Source: Blautia sp.
GTDB lineage: Bacteria > Bacillota > Clostridia > Lachnospirales > Lachnospiraceae
DNA length: 12,261 bases
Reading direction: 5' to 3'
Assembly: GCA_030841965.1 (NCBI GenBank)
Contig: JAUUSJ010000128.1
Location: 1 to 12,261, forward strand
Shown here piece after piece: positions 1-6,745 of this stretch (position 1 is its first letter; each line of letters begins with the position of its first letter). The notes under the pieces are model-generated. The model was not told the DNA's origin. It did not search any database and saw nothing but the letters and a program-made list of their open reading frames with translations. Both the position numbers and the translations under genes were made by a program.

Positions 1-12
1 AATCAGCGTATG

Positions 13-80
13 TCGAAAAAACGTGGGAACGAACGTGTTTTTCGAGGACATATCTACAGACTCTCTTCGCGTCTATCTCC
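13..80 (+). repeat. Left copy of ~68-bp inverted repeat with internal hairpin
   Basis: This segment matches the reverse complement of 12195-12261 with about five mismatches and one 1-base gap. The outer part is itself a hairpin: TCGAAAAAACGT (13-24), loop GGGAACGA, then ACGTGTTTTTCGA (33-45), with one bulged base. The rest (46-80) is a conserved tail with little internal pairing. It lies upstream of the symporter gene. A multicopy intergenic repeat at which an assembly broke fits best; terminal inverted repeats of a 12-kb element are the alternative, but no transposase or integrase gene is visible. Confidence 0.8.
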
Positions 81-278
81 TCCATACTAAAAACTTTGAA
101 TAAATATATCTTATCTCATAACAGAGAAAATCTCAACCCTAAAAAGAGAATATCGACCTATTATATAGACAATATAGAATCTATATCAAATATGTCCCAT
201 ATGTTAATATATCATTACAAACAAACGATGTTCAATGCGCATAGGACAAAAATAAAAGAAAAAGAGAGGAAAATTTTT
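81..278 (+). other. AT-rich 5' region of the pentoside cluster
   Basis: About 200 bases separate the left repeat from the symporter start. An open frame begins at TTG 96 and runs into the symporter, but its first 61 codons lack transporter character and no ribosome binding site precedes TTG 96, so I treat it as untranslated leader. A promoter must lie here or upstream if the cluster is transcribed from this side, but I see no convincing -35/-10 pair. A weak candidate is TTGAAT (96-101) with TAACAG 17 bases downstream. No regulator gene or clear cre-like operator is visible. Confidence 0.4.
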
Positions 279-1658
279 ATGGAAAAAAAGAGTAAATTAA
301 CCTTATCAAAACTAATAGAACGTTTTTCATACGGTTGTGGTGATTTTGGGTGTAATATTATTTATACAGCAATGTCTGCATTTTTAATGTTTTATTATTC
401 GGACTATGCAGGAGTGAATACATTGGCGGTTGGTACTATTATGTTAGTATCGAGAGTATTTGACGGCGTCAGTGATATTATTATGGGAATTATTGTAGAC
501 CGCACAAAATCTCGTTTTGGAAAGGCTCGTCCATGGCTACTTCGGATGTGCATTCCATTTGCAGTATCTGGTATTTTATTATTTTCAGTTCCAGCAGGAA
601 TGTCAGAGACAGCGAAATTAGTATACGTATTTATTACATATAACCTGACTTCTACGGTAATCTACACAGCGATTAATGTGCCATATTCTTCACTAAACGC
701 ATTGATGACACAAGACCCATATGAGCGTTCTGTTCTCAGTATTTTTAGAAATGTTTTGGCAACTTGTGGTACATTATTAATTAATCTGGTAACATTACCA
801 TTAGTAAAAGCATTTGGAGATAATGCATCTGCGTGGACAAAAGCATTCGTCGTACTTGGTATCTTGGCAATTGTAGCATTTTTAATTAATTTTGCTGGAA
901 CGAAGGAAAGAGTAAAACCAGCTTCAGCAGGAGAAGATGGCGTACAGACTGTTCCAATTAAGGAAGGAATTTTAGCATTATTTAAAAATAAGTATTGGAT
1001 TATGATGACTTGTGTACTGGCATTATTTTTCTTGTATTATGCAATAAATGGCGGAACAACGGTTTATTATGCGAAGGAAATTTTGGGAGATGAAGATTTG
1101 GTAAGTACTATTAATGGTATTTACAATGCAATTCAGATTATCGGTATGTTTTTGATTGCAAAACTAGTAAAGAAATATGGAAAGCGAAATGTGTTCTCGC
1201 TGGGTCTTATTTTGGCAACGGTTGGTATGTTGATTTTGGAGTTTGGTGGAAGTTCTATGCCGATTATCGTTATTACGAGTTTGATTCGTGGTATTGGAAA
1301 TGCCTGTGGAGGTGCAACGATGTGGGCTATGGTTTCCGATACAATTGACTATGGTGAGTGGAAGACTGGATATCGAACCGAGGGTCTAGTAAATAGTGCT
1401 TGTAGTTTTGGCTATAAAATTGGAAATGGTGTTGGCTCTGCATTATTAGGTTTGATTTTGGAAATTGGCGGATATGTAGGAACAGCTTCTGTTCAGACGG
1501 CATCTGCTATATCGGCTATTCGTCTTTGTTTTGTATGGATTCCAATCGCAGTATTTATAGCATGTTTTGTCATTCTTCGATTTTATCATCTCGATGATGA
1601 GTTTGAGCAGATTATTGAGGATTTAAAGGAGAGAGGAAAAGCAAAGGAGGCAAATTAG
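279..1658 (+). CDS. GPH-family sugar:cation symporter (MFS), probably for xylosides
   Basis: A 459-residue membrane protein of the glycoside-pentoside-hexuronide:cation symporter family (MelB/XynP/UidB type), with the usual length and about twelve hydrophobic segments. Family marks are the N-terminal YGCGDFGCN stretch (residues 18-26), the first-helix run to FYYSDYAG, and the loop-2/3 signature GIIVDRTKSRFGKARPWLL (70-88), which carries the conserved Asp74, Arg75, Gly81 and Arg84. ATG 279 is chosen because AGAGAGGA ends 8 bases upstream; the longer frame from TTG 96 has no such site. The stop is one base before the GH5 start, so the two genes are tightly coupled. Neighbouring beta-xylosidase and xylulokinase suggest import of xylose or xylo-oligosaccharides. 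Substrate is inference; family assignment is firm. Confidence 0.92.
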   Translation: MEKKSKLTLSKLIERFSYGCGDFGCNIIYTAMSAFLMFYYSDYAGVNTLAVGTIMLVSRVFDGVSDIIMGIIVDRTKSRFGKARPWLLRMCIPFAVSGILLFSVPAGMSETAKLVYVFITYNLTSTVIYTAINVPYSSLNALMTQDPYERSVLSIFRNVLATCGTLLINLVTLPLVKAFGDNASAWTKAFVVLGILAIVAFLINFAGTKERVKPASAGEDGVQTVPIKEGILALFKNKYWIMMTCVLALFFLYYAINGGTTVYYAKEILGDEDLVSTINGIYNAIQIIGMFLIAKLVKKYGKRNVFSLGLILATVGMLILEFGGSSMPIIVITSLIRGIGNACGGATMWAMVSDTIDYGEWKTGYRTEGLVNSACSFGYKIGNGVGSALLGLILEIGGYVGTASVQTASAISAIRLCFVWIPIAVFIACFVILRFYHLDDEFEQIIEDLKERGKAKEAN

Positions 1659-1659
1659 T

Positions 1660-2829
1660 ATGAAGGTAAAGGGAGTAAATTTGGGAAACTGGCTTGTCTT
1701 AGAGAAGTGGATGAGCCCGGCATTATTTGAGGGGACAACTGCGGAAGATGAGTACTATCTTCCAAGGCAACTCTCTAGGGAAGTATATGAGGCGAGAATC
1801 CAAATCCATCGCTCGGAGTATATTACAGAGAGGGATTTTGTGACAATCAAAGCGATGGGTATGGAGGCAGTTCGCATCCCTGTTCCGTATTTTGTCTTTG
1901 GAGATAGAGAGCCATTTATGGGCTGCGTAAAGGAGCTGGATAAGGCGTTTTGTTGGGCGGAGAAATATGGGTTAAAGATTTTGATAGACCTTCATACAGC
2001 ACCTATGGGGCAAAATGGTTTTGATAACGGAGGAATTTGTGGTGTATGCAAATGGTCAAAATATCCAGATGAGGTAGAGTTTGTCCTCTCTGTATTAGAA
2101 AGATTGGCGAAGCGCTATGGAAAGAGAGAGGGACTTTGGGGAATCGAGGTTCTAAACGAGCCGATTACAGAGAAAGCCTGGAAGTTGATGGATGTGCCAA
2201 ACCGTTATCCTGCGGTGGACAAAGAGATGGCAGAAGGTTCTGGTCCAAATACATTGGAATTTTTGAGAGAGTTCTACCAGAAGGCTTATGATAGAATACG
2301 AAAATATATGCCGGAAGAGAAATATGTGGTCATCCATGATGGATTTGAGCTTTTGGCTTGGAAGGATTTCATGAGAGAGGAAAAATATGTGAATGTGGTG
2401 CTTGATACGCATCAGTACTTGATGATGGCGGAGGCAGCTGGATGCGAGCAGACTTTGGAGGCTTATTTATCTTATATTCAGGAATATTATGAGAAAGAGA
2501 TAGAAGAGATGGAGAACTATTTTCCAGTTATCTGTGGTGAGTGGTGTCTATTTAATTCTCTCGCCTGTGGCTGTGACACGAAAGGTGGACAGAGTGTATT
2601 AAACGGAGTAGAGGGAAATGCAGTGGAAACTTTGAGTGCCAAGGAGAAGAAGAAGATTTATAGAGCGATTGCCGATGCGCAGATAAAAGCGTGGAATAAG
2701 GGAAGCGGATATTTTTACTGGAGTTATAAATTATTGACGGACACAGTGAACGATGAAGGATGGATAGGCTGGGATAGCTGGGATTTCGGAAGATGTGTAG
2801 ATTTTGGCTGGTTCCCTGTAGAAAGATAA
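1660..2829 (+). CDS. GH5-family beta-glycosidase, resembling exo-beta-1,3-glucanase subgroup
   Basis: A 389-residue (beta/alpha)8 retaining glycoside hydrolase of family 5. Visible motifs are GVNLGNWLVLEKWM (5-18), DLHTAPMGQNGFDN (110-123), the acid/base Glu167 in LNEP (165-168), the DTHQY strand (249-253), the nucleophile Glu294 in CGEW (292-295) and an aromatic FYWSYK stretch near 352-357. The opening motif and the DLHxAPxxQNGFDN segment resemble GH5_9 (fungal Exg1-type exo-beta-1,3-glucosidases). There is no signal peptide, so it should act in the cytoplasm on imported oligosaccharides. ATG 1660 has AAGGAGG at 1644-1650. Its place between a GPH symporter and a beta-xylosidase hints at beta-glucosides or mixed-linkage oligosaccharides, but the substrate cannot be read from sequence. 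Confidence 0.85.
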   Translation: MKVKGVNLGNWLVLEKWMSPALFEGTTAEDEYYLPRQLSREVYEARIQIHRSEYITERDFVTIKAMGMEAVRIPVPYFVFGDREPFMGCVKELDKAFCWAEKYGLKILIDLHTAPMGQNGFDNGGICGVCKWSKYPDEVEFVLSVLERLAKRYGKREGLWGIEVLNEPITEKAWKLMDVPNRYPAVDKEMAEGSGPNTLEFLREFYQKAYDRIRKYMPEEKYVVIHDGFELLAWKDFMREEKYVNVVLDTHQYLMMAEAAGCEQTLEAYLSYIQEYYEKEIEEMENYFPVICGEWCLFNSLACGCDTKGGQSVLNGVEGNAVETLSAKEKKKIYRAIADAQIKAWNKGSGYFYWSYKLLTDTVNDEGWIGWDSWDFGRCVDFGWFPVER

Positions 2830-2847
2830 GAAATGGAGGAAGAGAAA

Positions 2848-4494
2848 ATGATTCAAAACCCAATTTTTCCTGGATTTAATCCAGACCCTTGTATTTGTAG
2901 AAAGGGAGAAGATTATTATGTAGCAGTATCGACTTTTGAGTGGTTTCCGGGAATTCCAATCTATCACTCAAAGGATTTAAAAAACTGGGAGTTGTACACG
3001 CATGTATTGACGGATGATAAGGAGGTGGATTTAAAGAAGCTTCCGAGTGCGAAAGGAATCTGGGCACCATGTCTGACTTACTGTGAGAGCGAAGAATTAT
3101 TTTATGTTGTGTACGGTGTGATGAATTCTATGAATGCAAGGTATTTTGATGTCGATAATTATTTGATTACGGCAAAGAGCATAAAAGGTCCTTGGAGTAA
3201 GCCAGTATACCTACATTCCTCTGGGTTTGACGCCTCTATCTTTCACGACGACAATGGAAAGAAATATGTGGTTTCCCTCGAGTGGGAGACGAGAGAGGGG
3301 TATGAAAAGCCAGGCGCTATCTGTATGGTAGAGTATTCTCCAGAGAAAAAGGAAATTATTGGATATCCAAAGAGGATGTGGAGAGGCGGCACAGACCGAG
3401 GATGTATTGAGGCTCCTCATCTGACAAAAAGAGGCGAGTATTATTATATTATGTGTGCGGAGGGCGGCACGGGATATAATCACTGTGTTACGATGGGAAG
3501 GTCTAAAAATGTATGGGGACCATATGAGAGAGACCCGAAAAATCCGATTGTGACAAGTGTTCCCGGAGAATCCTATGAGCGTCAGGACCCAGACCATTTA
3601 AAGCCGAAATATTATAATCCGAAATCAGTTTTGCAAAAATCAGGACATGGAAGTTATGTGGAGCTTCCGACGGGGGAGGTTTATCTTGTCCATCTTTGTT
3701 CCAGACCATTTGTGCCAGAGCTTCGCTGTACGCTTGGAAGGGAGACTGCGATTCAGAAGATGATGTGGACTGACGATGGATGGCTTCGTATGGCGGATGG
3801 AAGCAATATTGCGAAGATGGAAGTGCCAGAGAGCTCGCTAAAAGAAGTGCCGATGCCTAAAATACCAGATTTTGATGATTTTGACGCAGATGAGCTGGGA
3901 AATTATTATTATGCGCCTCGTATTATGCCACAGAGCTTTGCAGATGTGAAGGCGAGACCGGGATATGTGAGGATTAGAGGGCAGGAATCTCGAACTTCTC
4001 TCAATAAGGTGAGTATTCTCGCCAGGAAGTTGACATCGGTATATGCGAGGATTACGACAAAGATGGAGTTTGTTCCAGAAGTTCATCAGCATAGTGCGGG
4101 ATTGATTCTTTATTATGACAATATGAATTATATTAATTTGAGGAAATATTATAGTGAGACTTTAGGACAGAGTGCGATTTCGATTATTCATCTGGAGAAT
4201 GGAGAGAAGACGGAGTTTTTGAATACGAGAACGCCGGTGGAGGATAAGCCGATTTATTTTAGACTCTTTATTGAGGGAAGAAAAGCTTGGTTTGAGTGGA
4301 GTTATGATAATGAGAGTTATGAGAAAATCGGGCGTGTGTTTGATACGACGAAGTTTTCGGATGAGTACTGTAAGTATGGAGAGTTTACGGGAACGATGGT
4401 GGGAATTACTTGCGCTGATAGAGTGAAGCATCAGCATTATGCGGATTTTGATTTCTTTGAGTATGTTGCGGATGAGAGGAAAATGGTGGATTAG
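2848..4494 (+). CDS. GH43 (subfamily 11-type) beta-xylosidase
   Basis: A 548-residue two-domain enzyme that should release D-xylose from the non-reducing end of xylo-oligosaccharides, an inverting GH43 mechanism. The N-terminal five-bladed propeller (about 1-325) carries the three expected acidic residues: general base Asp13 in FNPDPC, pKa modulator Asp128 in GFDASIF, and general acid Glu188 in CIEAPHL. LQKSGHGS (262-269), VHLCSRP with Arg286, and LGRETAIQK (296-304) are typical of subfamily 11. The C-terminal part (about 360-545) is the GH43 beta-sandwich accessory domain that helps close the active site. An ATG at 2833 exists, but GGAGGA (2835-2840) sits 7 bases before ATG 2848, so the latter is preferred. 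No signal peptide, so it is cytoplasmic. Some relatives also act on arabinofuranosides. Confidence 0.93.
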   Translation: MIQNPIFPGFNPDPCICRKGEDYYVAVSTFEWFPGIPIYHSKDLKNWELYTHVLTDDKEVDLKKLPSAKGIWAPCLTYCESEELFYVVYGVMNSMNARYFDVDNYLITAKSIKGPWSKPVYLHSSGFDASIFHDDNGKKYVVSLEWETREGYEKPGAICMVEYSPEKKEIIGYPKRMWRGGTDRGCIEAPHLTKRGEYYYIMCAEGGTGYNHCVTMGRSKNVWGPYERDPKNPIVTSVPGESYERQDPDHLKPKYYNPKSVLQKSGHGSYVELPTGEVYLVHLCSRPFVPELRCTLGRETAIQKMMWTDDGWLRMADGSNIAKMEVPESSLKEVPMPKIPDFDDFDADELGNYYYAPRIMPQSFADVKARPGYVRIRGQESRTSLNKVSILARKLTSVYARITTKMEFVPEVHQHSAGLILYYDNMNYINLRKYYSETLGQSAISIIHLENGEKTEFLNTRTPVEDKPIYFRLFIEGRKAWFEWSYDNESYEKIGRVFDTTKFSDEYCKYGEFTGTMVGITCADRVKHQHYADFDFFEYVADERKMVD

Positions 4495-4529
4495 TGTTGG
4501 AAGATGCTGAGGGGGATTAAGGGAGATTA

Positions 4530-4862
4530 GATGATATTATTTTGCTTGTTGGAAGGCAGCAGGATATCAGGGAGGATAAGACGTATGATACATCTCTCAT
4601 TGAAGCGTTTTATGTGCCAGCGGGAACGGCGGTCGAGCTTTATGCGACGACGCTTCACTATGCACCTATAGGGGCGAATGGAAATTTGTTTCGCGTGGTT
4701 ATTGTTTTGCCAAGGGGGACGAATACGGAGCTTGATTTTGAGGTGGATGGTGGTATTGAGGATGAGTTGCTTTTTGCGAAGAATAAATGGTTGATTGCGC
4801 ATGAGGATGCAAGGATAGACGGAGCATTTTGTGGCTTGGCGGGAGAAAATATTATGTTATGA
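4530..4862 (+). pseudogene. 5'-truncated DUF4867-like gene remnant
   Basis: The open reading frame resembles, from memory of the family, the C-terminal half of DUF4867 proteins: ...ILLVGRQQDI, then AFYVPAGTAVELYATTLHYAP, and LLFAKNKWLIAHEDA. These look like cupin-type strands. Family similarity seems to begin at about 4530, but an in-frame TAA lies at 4518-4520 and no ATG precedes the conserved part. The only start is TTG 4542 with no good ribosome binding site. The N-terminal half, roughly 100 residues in full-length members, is missing, which suggests a deletion between the GH43 stop and about 4530. DUF4867 genes are, as I recall, often found beside FucI-like isomerases, as here. The last codons and stop are remodelled by the MITE-like insertion. 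A translated short protein from TTG 4542 cannot be excluded. Confidence 0.7.
4851..4860 (+). repeat. Left 10-bp target-site duplication (ATTATGTTAT)
   Basis: ATTATGTTAT occurs here and again at 5062-5071, directly bordering the MITE-like element. In this copy it encodes the final residues Ile-Met-Leu of the DUF4867 remnant and contributes the T of its present TGA stop. Confidence 0.8.
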
Positions 4863-5061
4863 TACCAGGGTCAAAAGGTCTAAAATCTGATGCAAGCTTG
4901 CTTGCAAGAGGATTTTTGAACTTGAGACCCGCCAAAAACAGGAATAAGTAGCCATTTTTCGGAGAAAAATGAGCGGATTATGAATGTTTTTGAGAATTGC
5001 GGGAGCACATTGTGCGGAGCAATTCGGTATCAAAGGGGGCAAAAGACCTTTTGACCCCAAC
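4861..5061. mobile_element. MITE-like element with terminal inverted repeats and stacked hairpins
   Basis: A ~201-bp non-coding insertion. GGGTCAAAAGGTCT (4868-4881) is the exact reverse complement of AGACCTTTTGACCC (5044-5057), and the element is bordered by a perfect 10-bp direct repeat (4851-4860, 5062-5071). The inside is unusually structured: TGCAAG-cttg-CTTGCA (4891-4906), CATTTTTC-GGA-GAAAAATG (4953-4971), a GAATTGC/GCAATTC stem (4994-5025) with nested GCAC/GTGC, and GGGGCAAAAG paired with CTTTTGaCCCC (5036-5058). No transposase is encoded, so it would need mobilising in trans. Because it lies within the operon between the DUF4867 remnant and the isomerase, its hairpins would be transcribed and could act as partial terminators or processing sites. 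Removing it and one repeat copy restores a seamless gene end. Confidence 0.8.
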
Positions 5062-5071
5062 ATTATGTTAT
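5062..5071 (+). repeat. Right 10-bp target-site duplication (ATTATGTTAT)
   Basis: Exact copy of 4851-4860. It is followed by AG, so here the repeat runs into TTA TAG. This is probably the ancestral stop codon of the DUF4867 gene before insertion. Confidence 0.8.
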
Positions 5072-5093
5072 AGAAGAAAGGAAGGAAAAAGGA

Positions 5094-6584
5094 ATGAAAA
5101 AAAAGAATATTCCACAGATTAAGGTGGGAATTGTGGCAGTGAGCAGAGATTGTTTTCCAGAGAGTTTGTCTGTGACGAGAAGACAGAGATTAGTGGAAGC
5201 TTATGAGGAGAAATATGGAAAAGATGATATTTATGAATGTCCAATCTGTATTGTTGAGAGTGAGATTCATATGGTGCAGGCACTCGAAGATATAAAAAAG
5301 GCGGGATGTAATGCACTTGCTGTTTATCTTGGAAATTTTGGACCGGAGATTTCGGAAACTCTGCTGGCAAAGCATTTTGATGGACCGAAAATGTTTTTGG
5401 CGGCGGCTGAGGAGTCGGGAGATAATTTAGTGCAGGGAAGAGGAGATGCTTACTGTGGTATGTTGAATGCGAGCTATAATTTGAAGCTTCGAAATGTAAA
5501 GGCGTATATACCAGAGTATCCAGTCGGGGATGCCGCTCAATGTGCGGATATGATTCATGATTTTCTTCCGATTGCGAGAGCTGTCGTTGGATTATCTGAG
5601 TTAAAGATTATTAGTTTTGGACCAAGACCGACGAATTTCTTGGCTTGCAATGCTCCGATTAAGCAGCTTTATAATTTGGGAGTAGAGATTGAGGAAAATT
5701 CTGAGTTGGATTTATTTGAGGCATTTCATAAACATGCGGGGGATGAGAGAATCCCAGAAATTGTAAGAGAGATGGAAGAAGAGTTGGGAGCTGGAAATAA
5801 AAAGCCGGAGATTTTGGCGAAGCTTGCCCAGTATGAAATTACGTTAAAGGATTGGGTTGAGGAACATAGAGGGTATAGAAAATATGTCGCAATTGCCGGA
5901 AAATGTTGGCCGGCTTTCCAGACTCAGTTTGGATTTGTACCTTGCTATGTGAATAGTCGTCTGACGGACCAGGGAATTCCAGTATCTTGTGAGGTGGATA
6001 TTTACGGTGCGTTAAGTGAGTTTATCGGAACAGTAGTGAGTGAGGATACGGTGACATTACTTGATATTAATAATTCTGTTCCAACGGATTTGTTTGAGGA
6101 AGATATAAAAGATAAGTTTAATTACACGCAGAAAGAAACTTTTATGGGATTCCACTGTGGAAATACAGCGTCCAGCAAGCTTTCGTTTTGTGAGATGAAG
6201 TATCAGATGATTATGGCGAGGTCTCTTCCAGAGGAAGTGACACAGGGAACTTTGGAGGGAGATATTAAGCCGGGGGATATTACATTTTTCCGCCTGCAAA
6301 GTACAGCGGACGGGGAACTTCGCTCTTATATTGCACAGGGAGAGGTACTTCCAGTGGCGACTCGTTCTTTCGGTGCGATCGGAATCTTTGCAATTCCAGA
6401 GATGGGAAGATTTTATCGACATGTGTTGATTGAACATGGATTCCCACATCACGGTGCTGTGGCATTTGGGCATTTTGGAAAAGAGATTTTTGAGGTAATG
6501 AAATATATCGGTGTGGAGCCTGAAAAGATTGGATTTAATCAGCCAAAGAGTATGAGATATCCGACGGAAAATCCTTGGGGATAA
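5094..6584 (+). CDS. L-fucose/L-arabinose isomerase-family protein, candidate pentose isomerase
   Basis: A 496-residue soluble protein of the FucI/AraA-type ketol-isomerase fold. The C-terminal half has the expected spacing of metal-binding acids and histidine. Candidate Mn2+ ligands are Glu300 (PVSCEVDIYG), Asp324 (TLLDINN) and His452/His453 (GFPHHGAVAFGH). Start ATG 5094 follows AGGAAGG (5079-5085). The gene lies after GH43 beta-xylosidase and before xylulokinase, and there is no XylA in the cluster. I therefore infer that it converts D-xylose to D-xylulose, or possibly L-arabinose to L-ribulose. True FucI enzymes are longer (about 590 residues) and act on L-fucose and D-arabinose, so substrate is not fixed by family alone. 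Its ribosome binding site lies immediately downstream of the MITE-like insertion, so its expression may have changed. Confidence 0.85.
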   Translation: MKKKNIPQIKVGIVAVSRDCFPESLSVTRRQRLVEAYEEKYGKDDIYECPICIVESEIHMVQALEDIKKAGCNALAVYLGNFGPEISETLLAKHFDGPKMFLAAAEESGDNLVQGRGDAYCGMLNASYNLKLRNVKAYIPEYPVGDAAQCADMIHDFLPIARAVVGLSELKIISFGPRPTNFLACNAPIKQLYNLGVEIEENSELDLFEAFHKHAGDERIPEIVREMEEELGAGNKKPEILAKLAQYEITLKDWVEEHRGYRKYVAIAGKCWPAFQTQFGFVPCYVNSRLTDQGIPVSCEVDIYGALSEFIGTVVSEDTVTLLDINNSVPTDLFEEDIKDKFNYTQKETFMGFHCGNTASSKLSFCEMKYQMIMARSLPEEVTQGTLEGDIKPGDITFFRLQSTADGELRSYIAQGEVLPVATRSFGAIGIFAIPEMGRFYRHVLIEHGFPHHGAVAFGHFGKEIFEVMKYIGVEPEKIGFNQPKSMRYPTENPWG

Positions 6585-6745
6585 AGAATAAATTTGTTGT
6601 GAAAGTATTGTTAAATGGCTATGCAGATAGAAGGTTGATATACAAGATGTATAGTCATTTGGCAGGTGATGGCTACAAAAGTATAGGAGCAATTAGGTTA
6701 CTACAGGTAGTTTGTGAATAAAGGATAGAGCAGGAAGGAGAAATT
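6585..6745 (+). other. Intergenic gap between isomerase and xylulokinase
   Basis: 161 bases, much longer than the other gaps in the cluster. It holds weak hairpins, for example TAGTCAT (6652-6658) with ATGGCTA about 10 bases later, and no promoter I can support. A 40-codon open frame (6599-6721) includes a YSHL stretch but has no ribosome binding site. I treat it as non-coding or as an unrecognisable gene relic. Confidence 0.4.

Noticed and set aside
96..278. N-terminal extension of the symporter from TTG 96
   Set aside because: The 61 extra residues are polar and unlike any GPH symporter N-terminus. No ribosome binding site precedes TTG 96, while ATG 279 has a good one.
787..800. TGGTAA-CA-TTACCA dyad within the symporter gene as an operator
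   Set aside because: It lies about 500 bases inside the coding sequence and is explained by the codons for Leu-Val-Thr-Leu-Pro; no regulator links to it.
6057..6692. 211-codon open frame opposite the isomerase
   Set aside because: It is fully antisense to the isomerase; its composition is that expected of the shadow of a real gene.
6599..6721. 40-codon frame with a YSHL stretch, possibly the tail of a tyrosine recombinase
   Set aside because: The resemblance rests on a few residues. There is no catalytic Arg/His/Tyr context, no ribosome binding site and no att-like repeats nearby.
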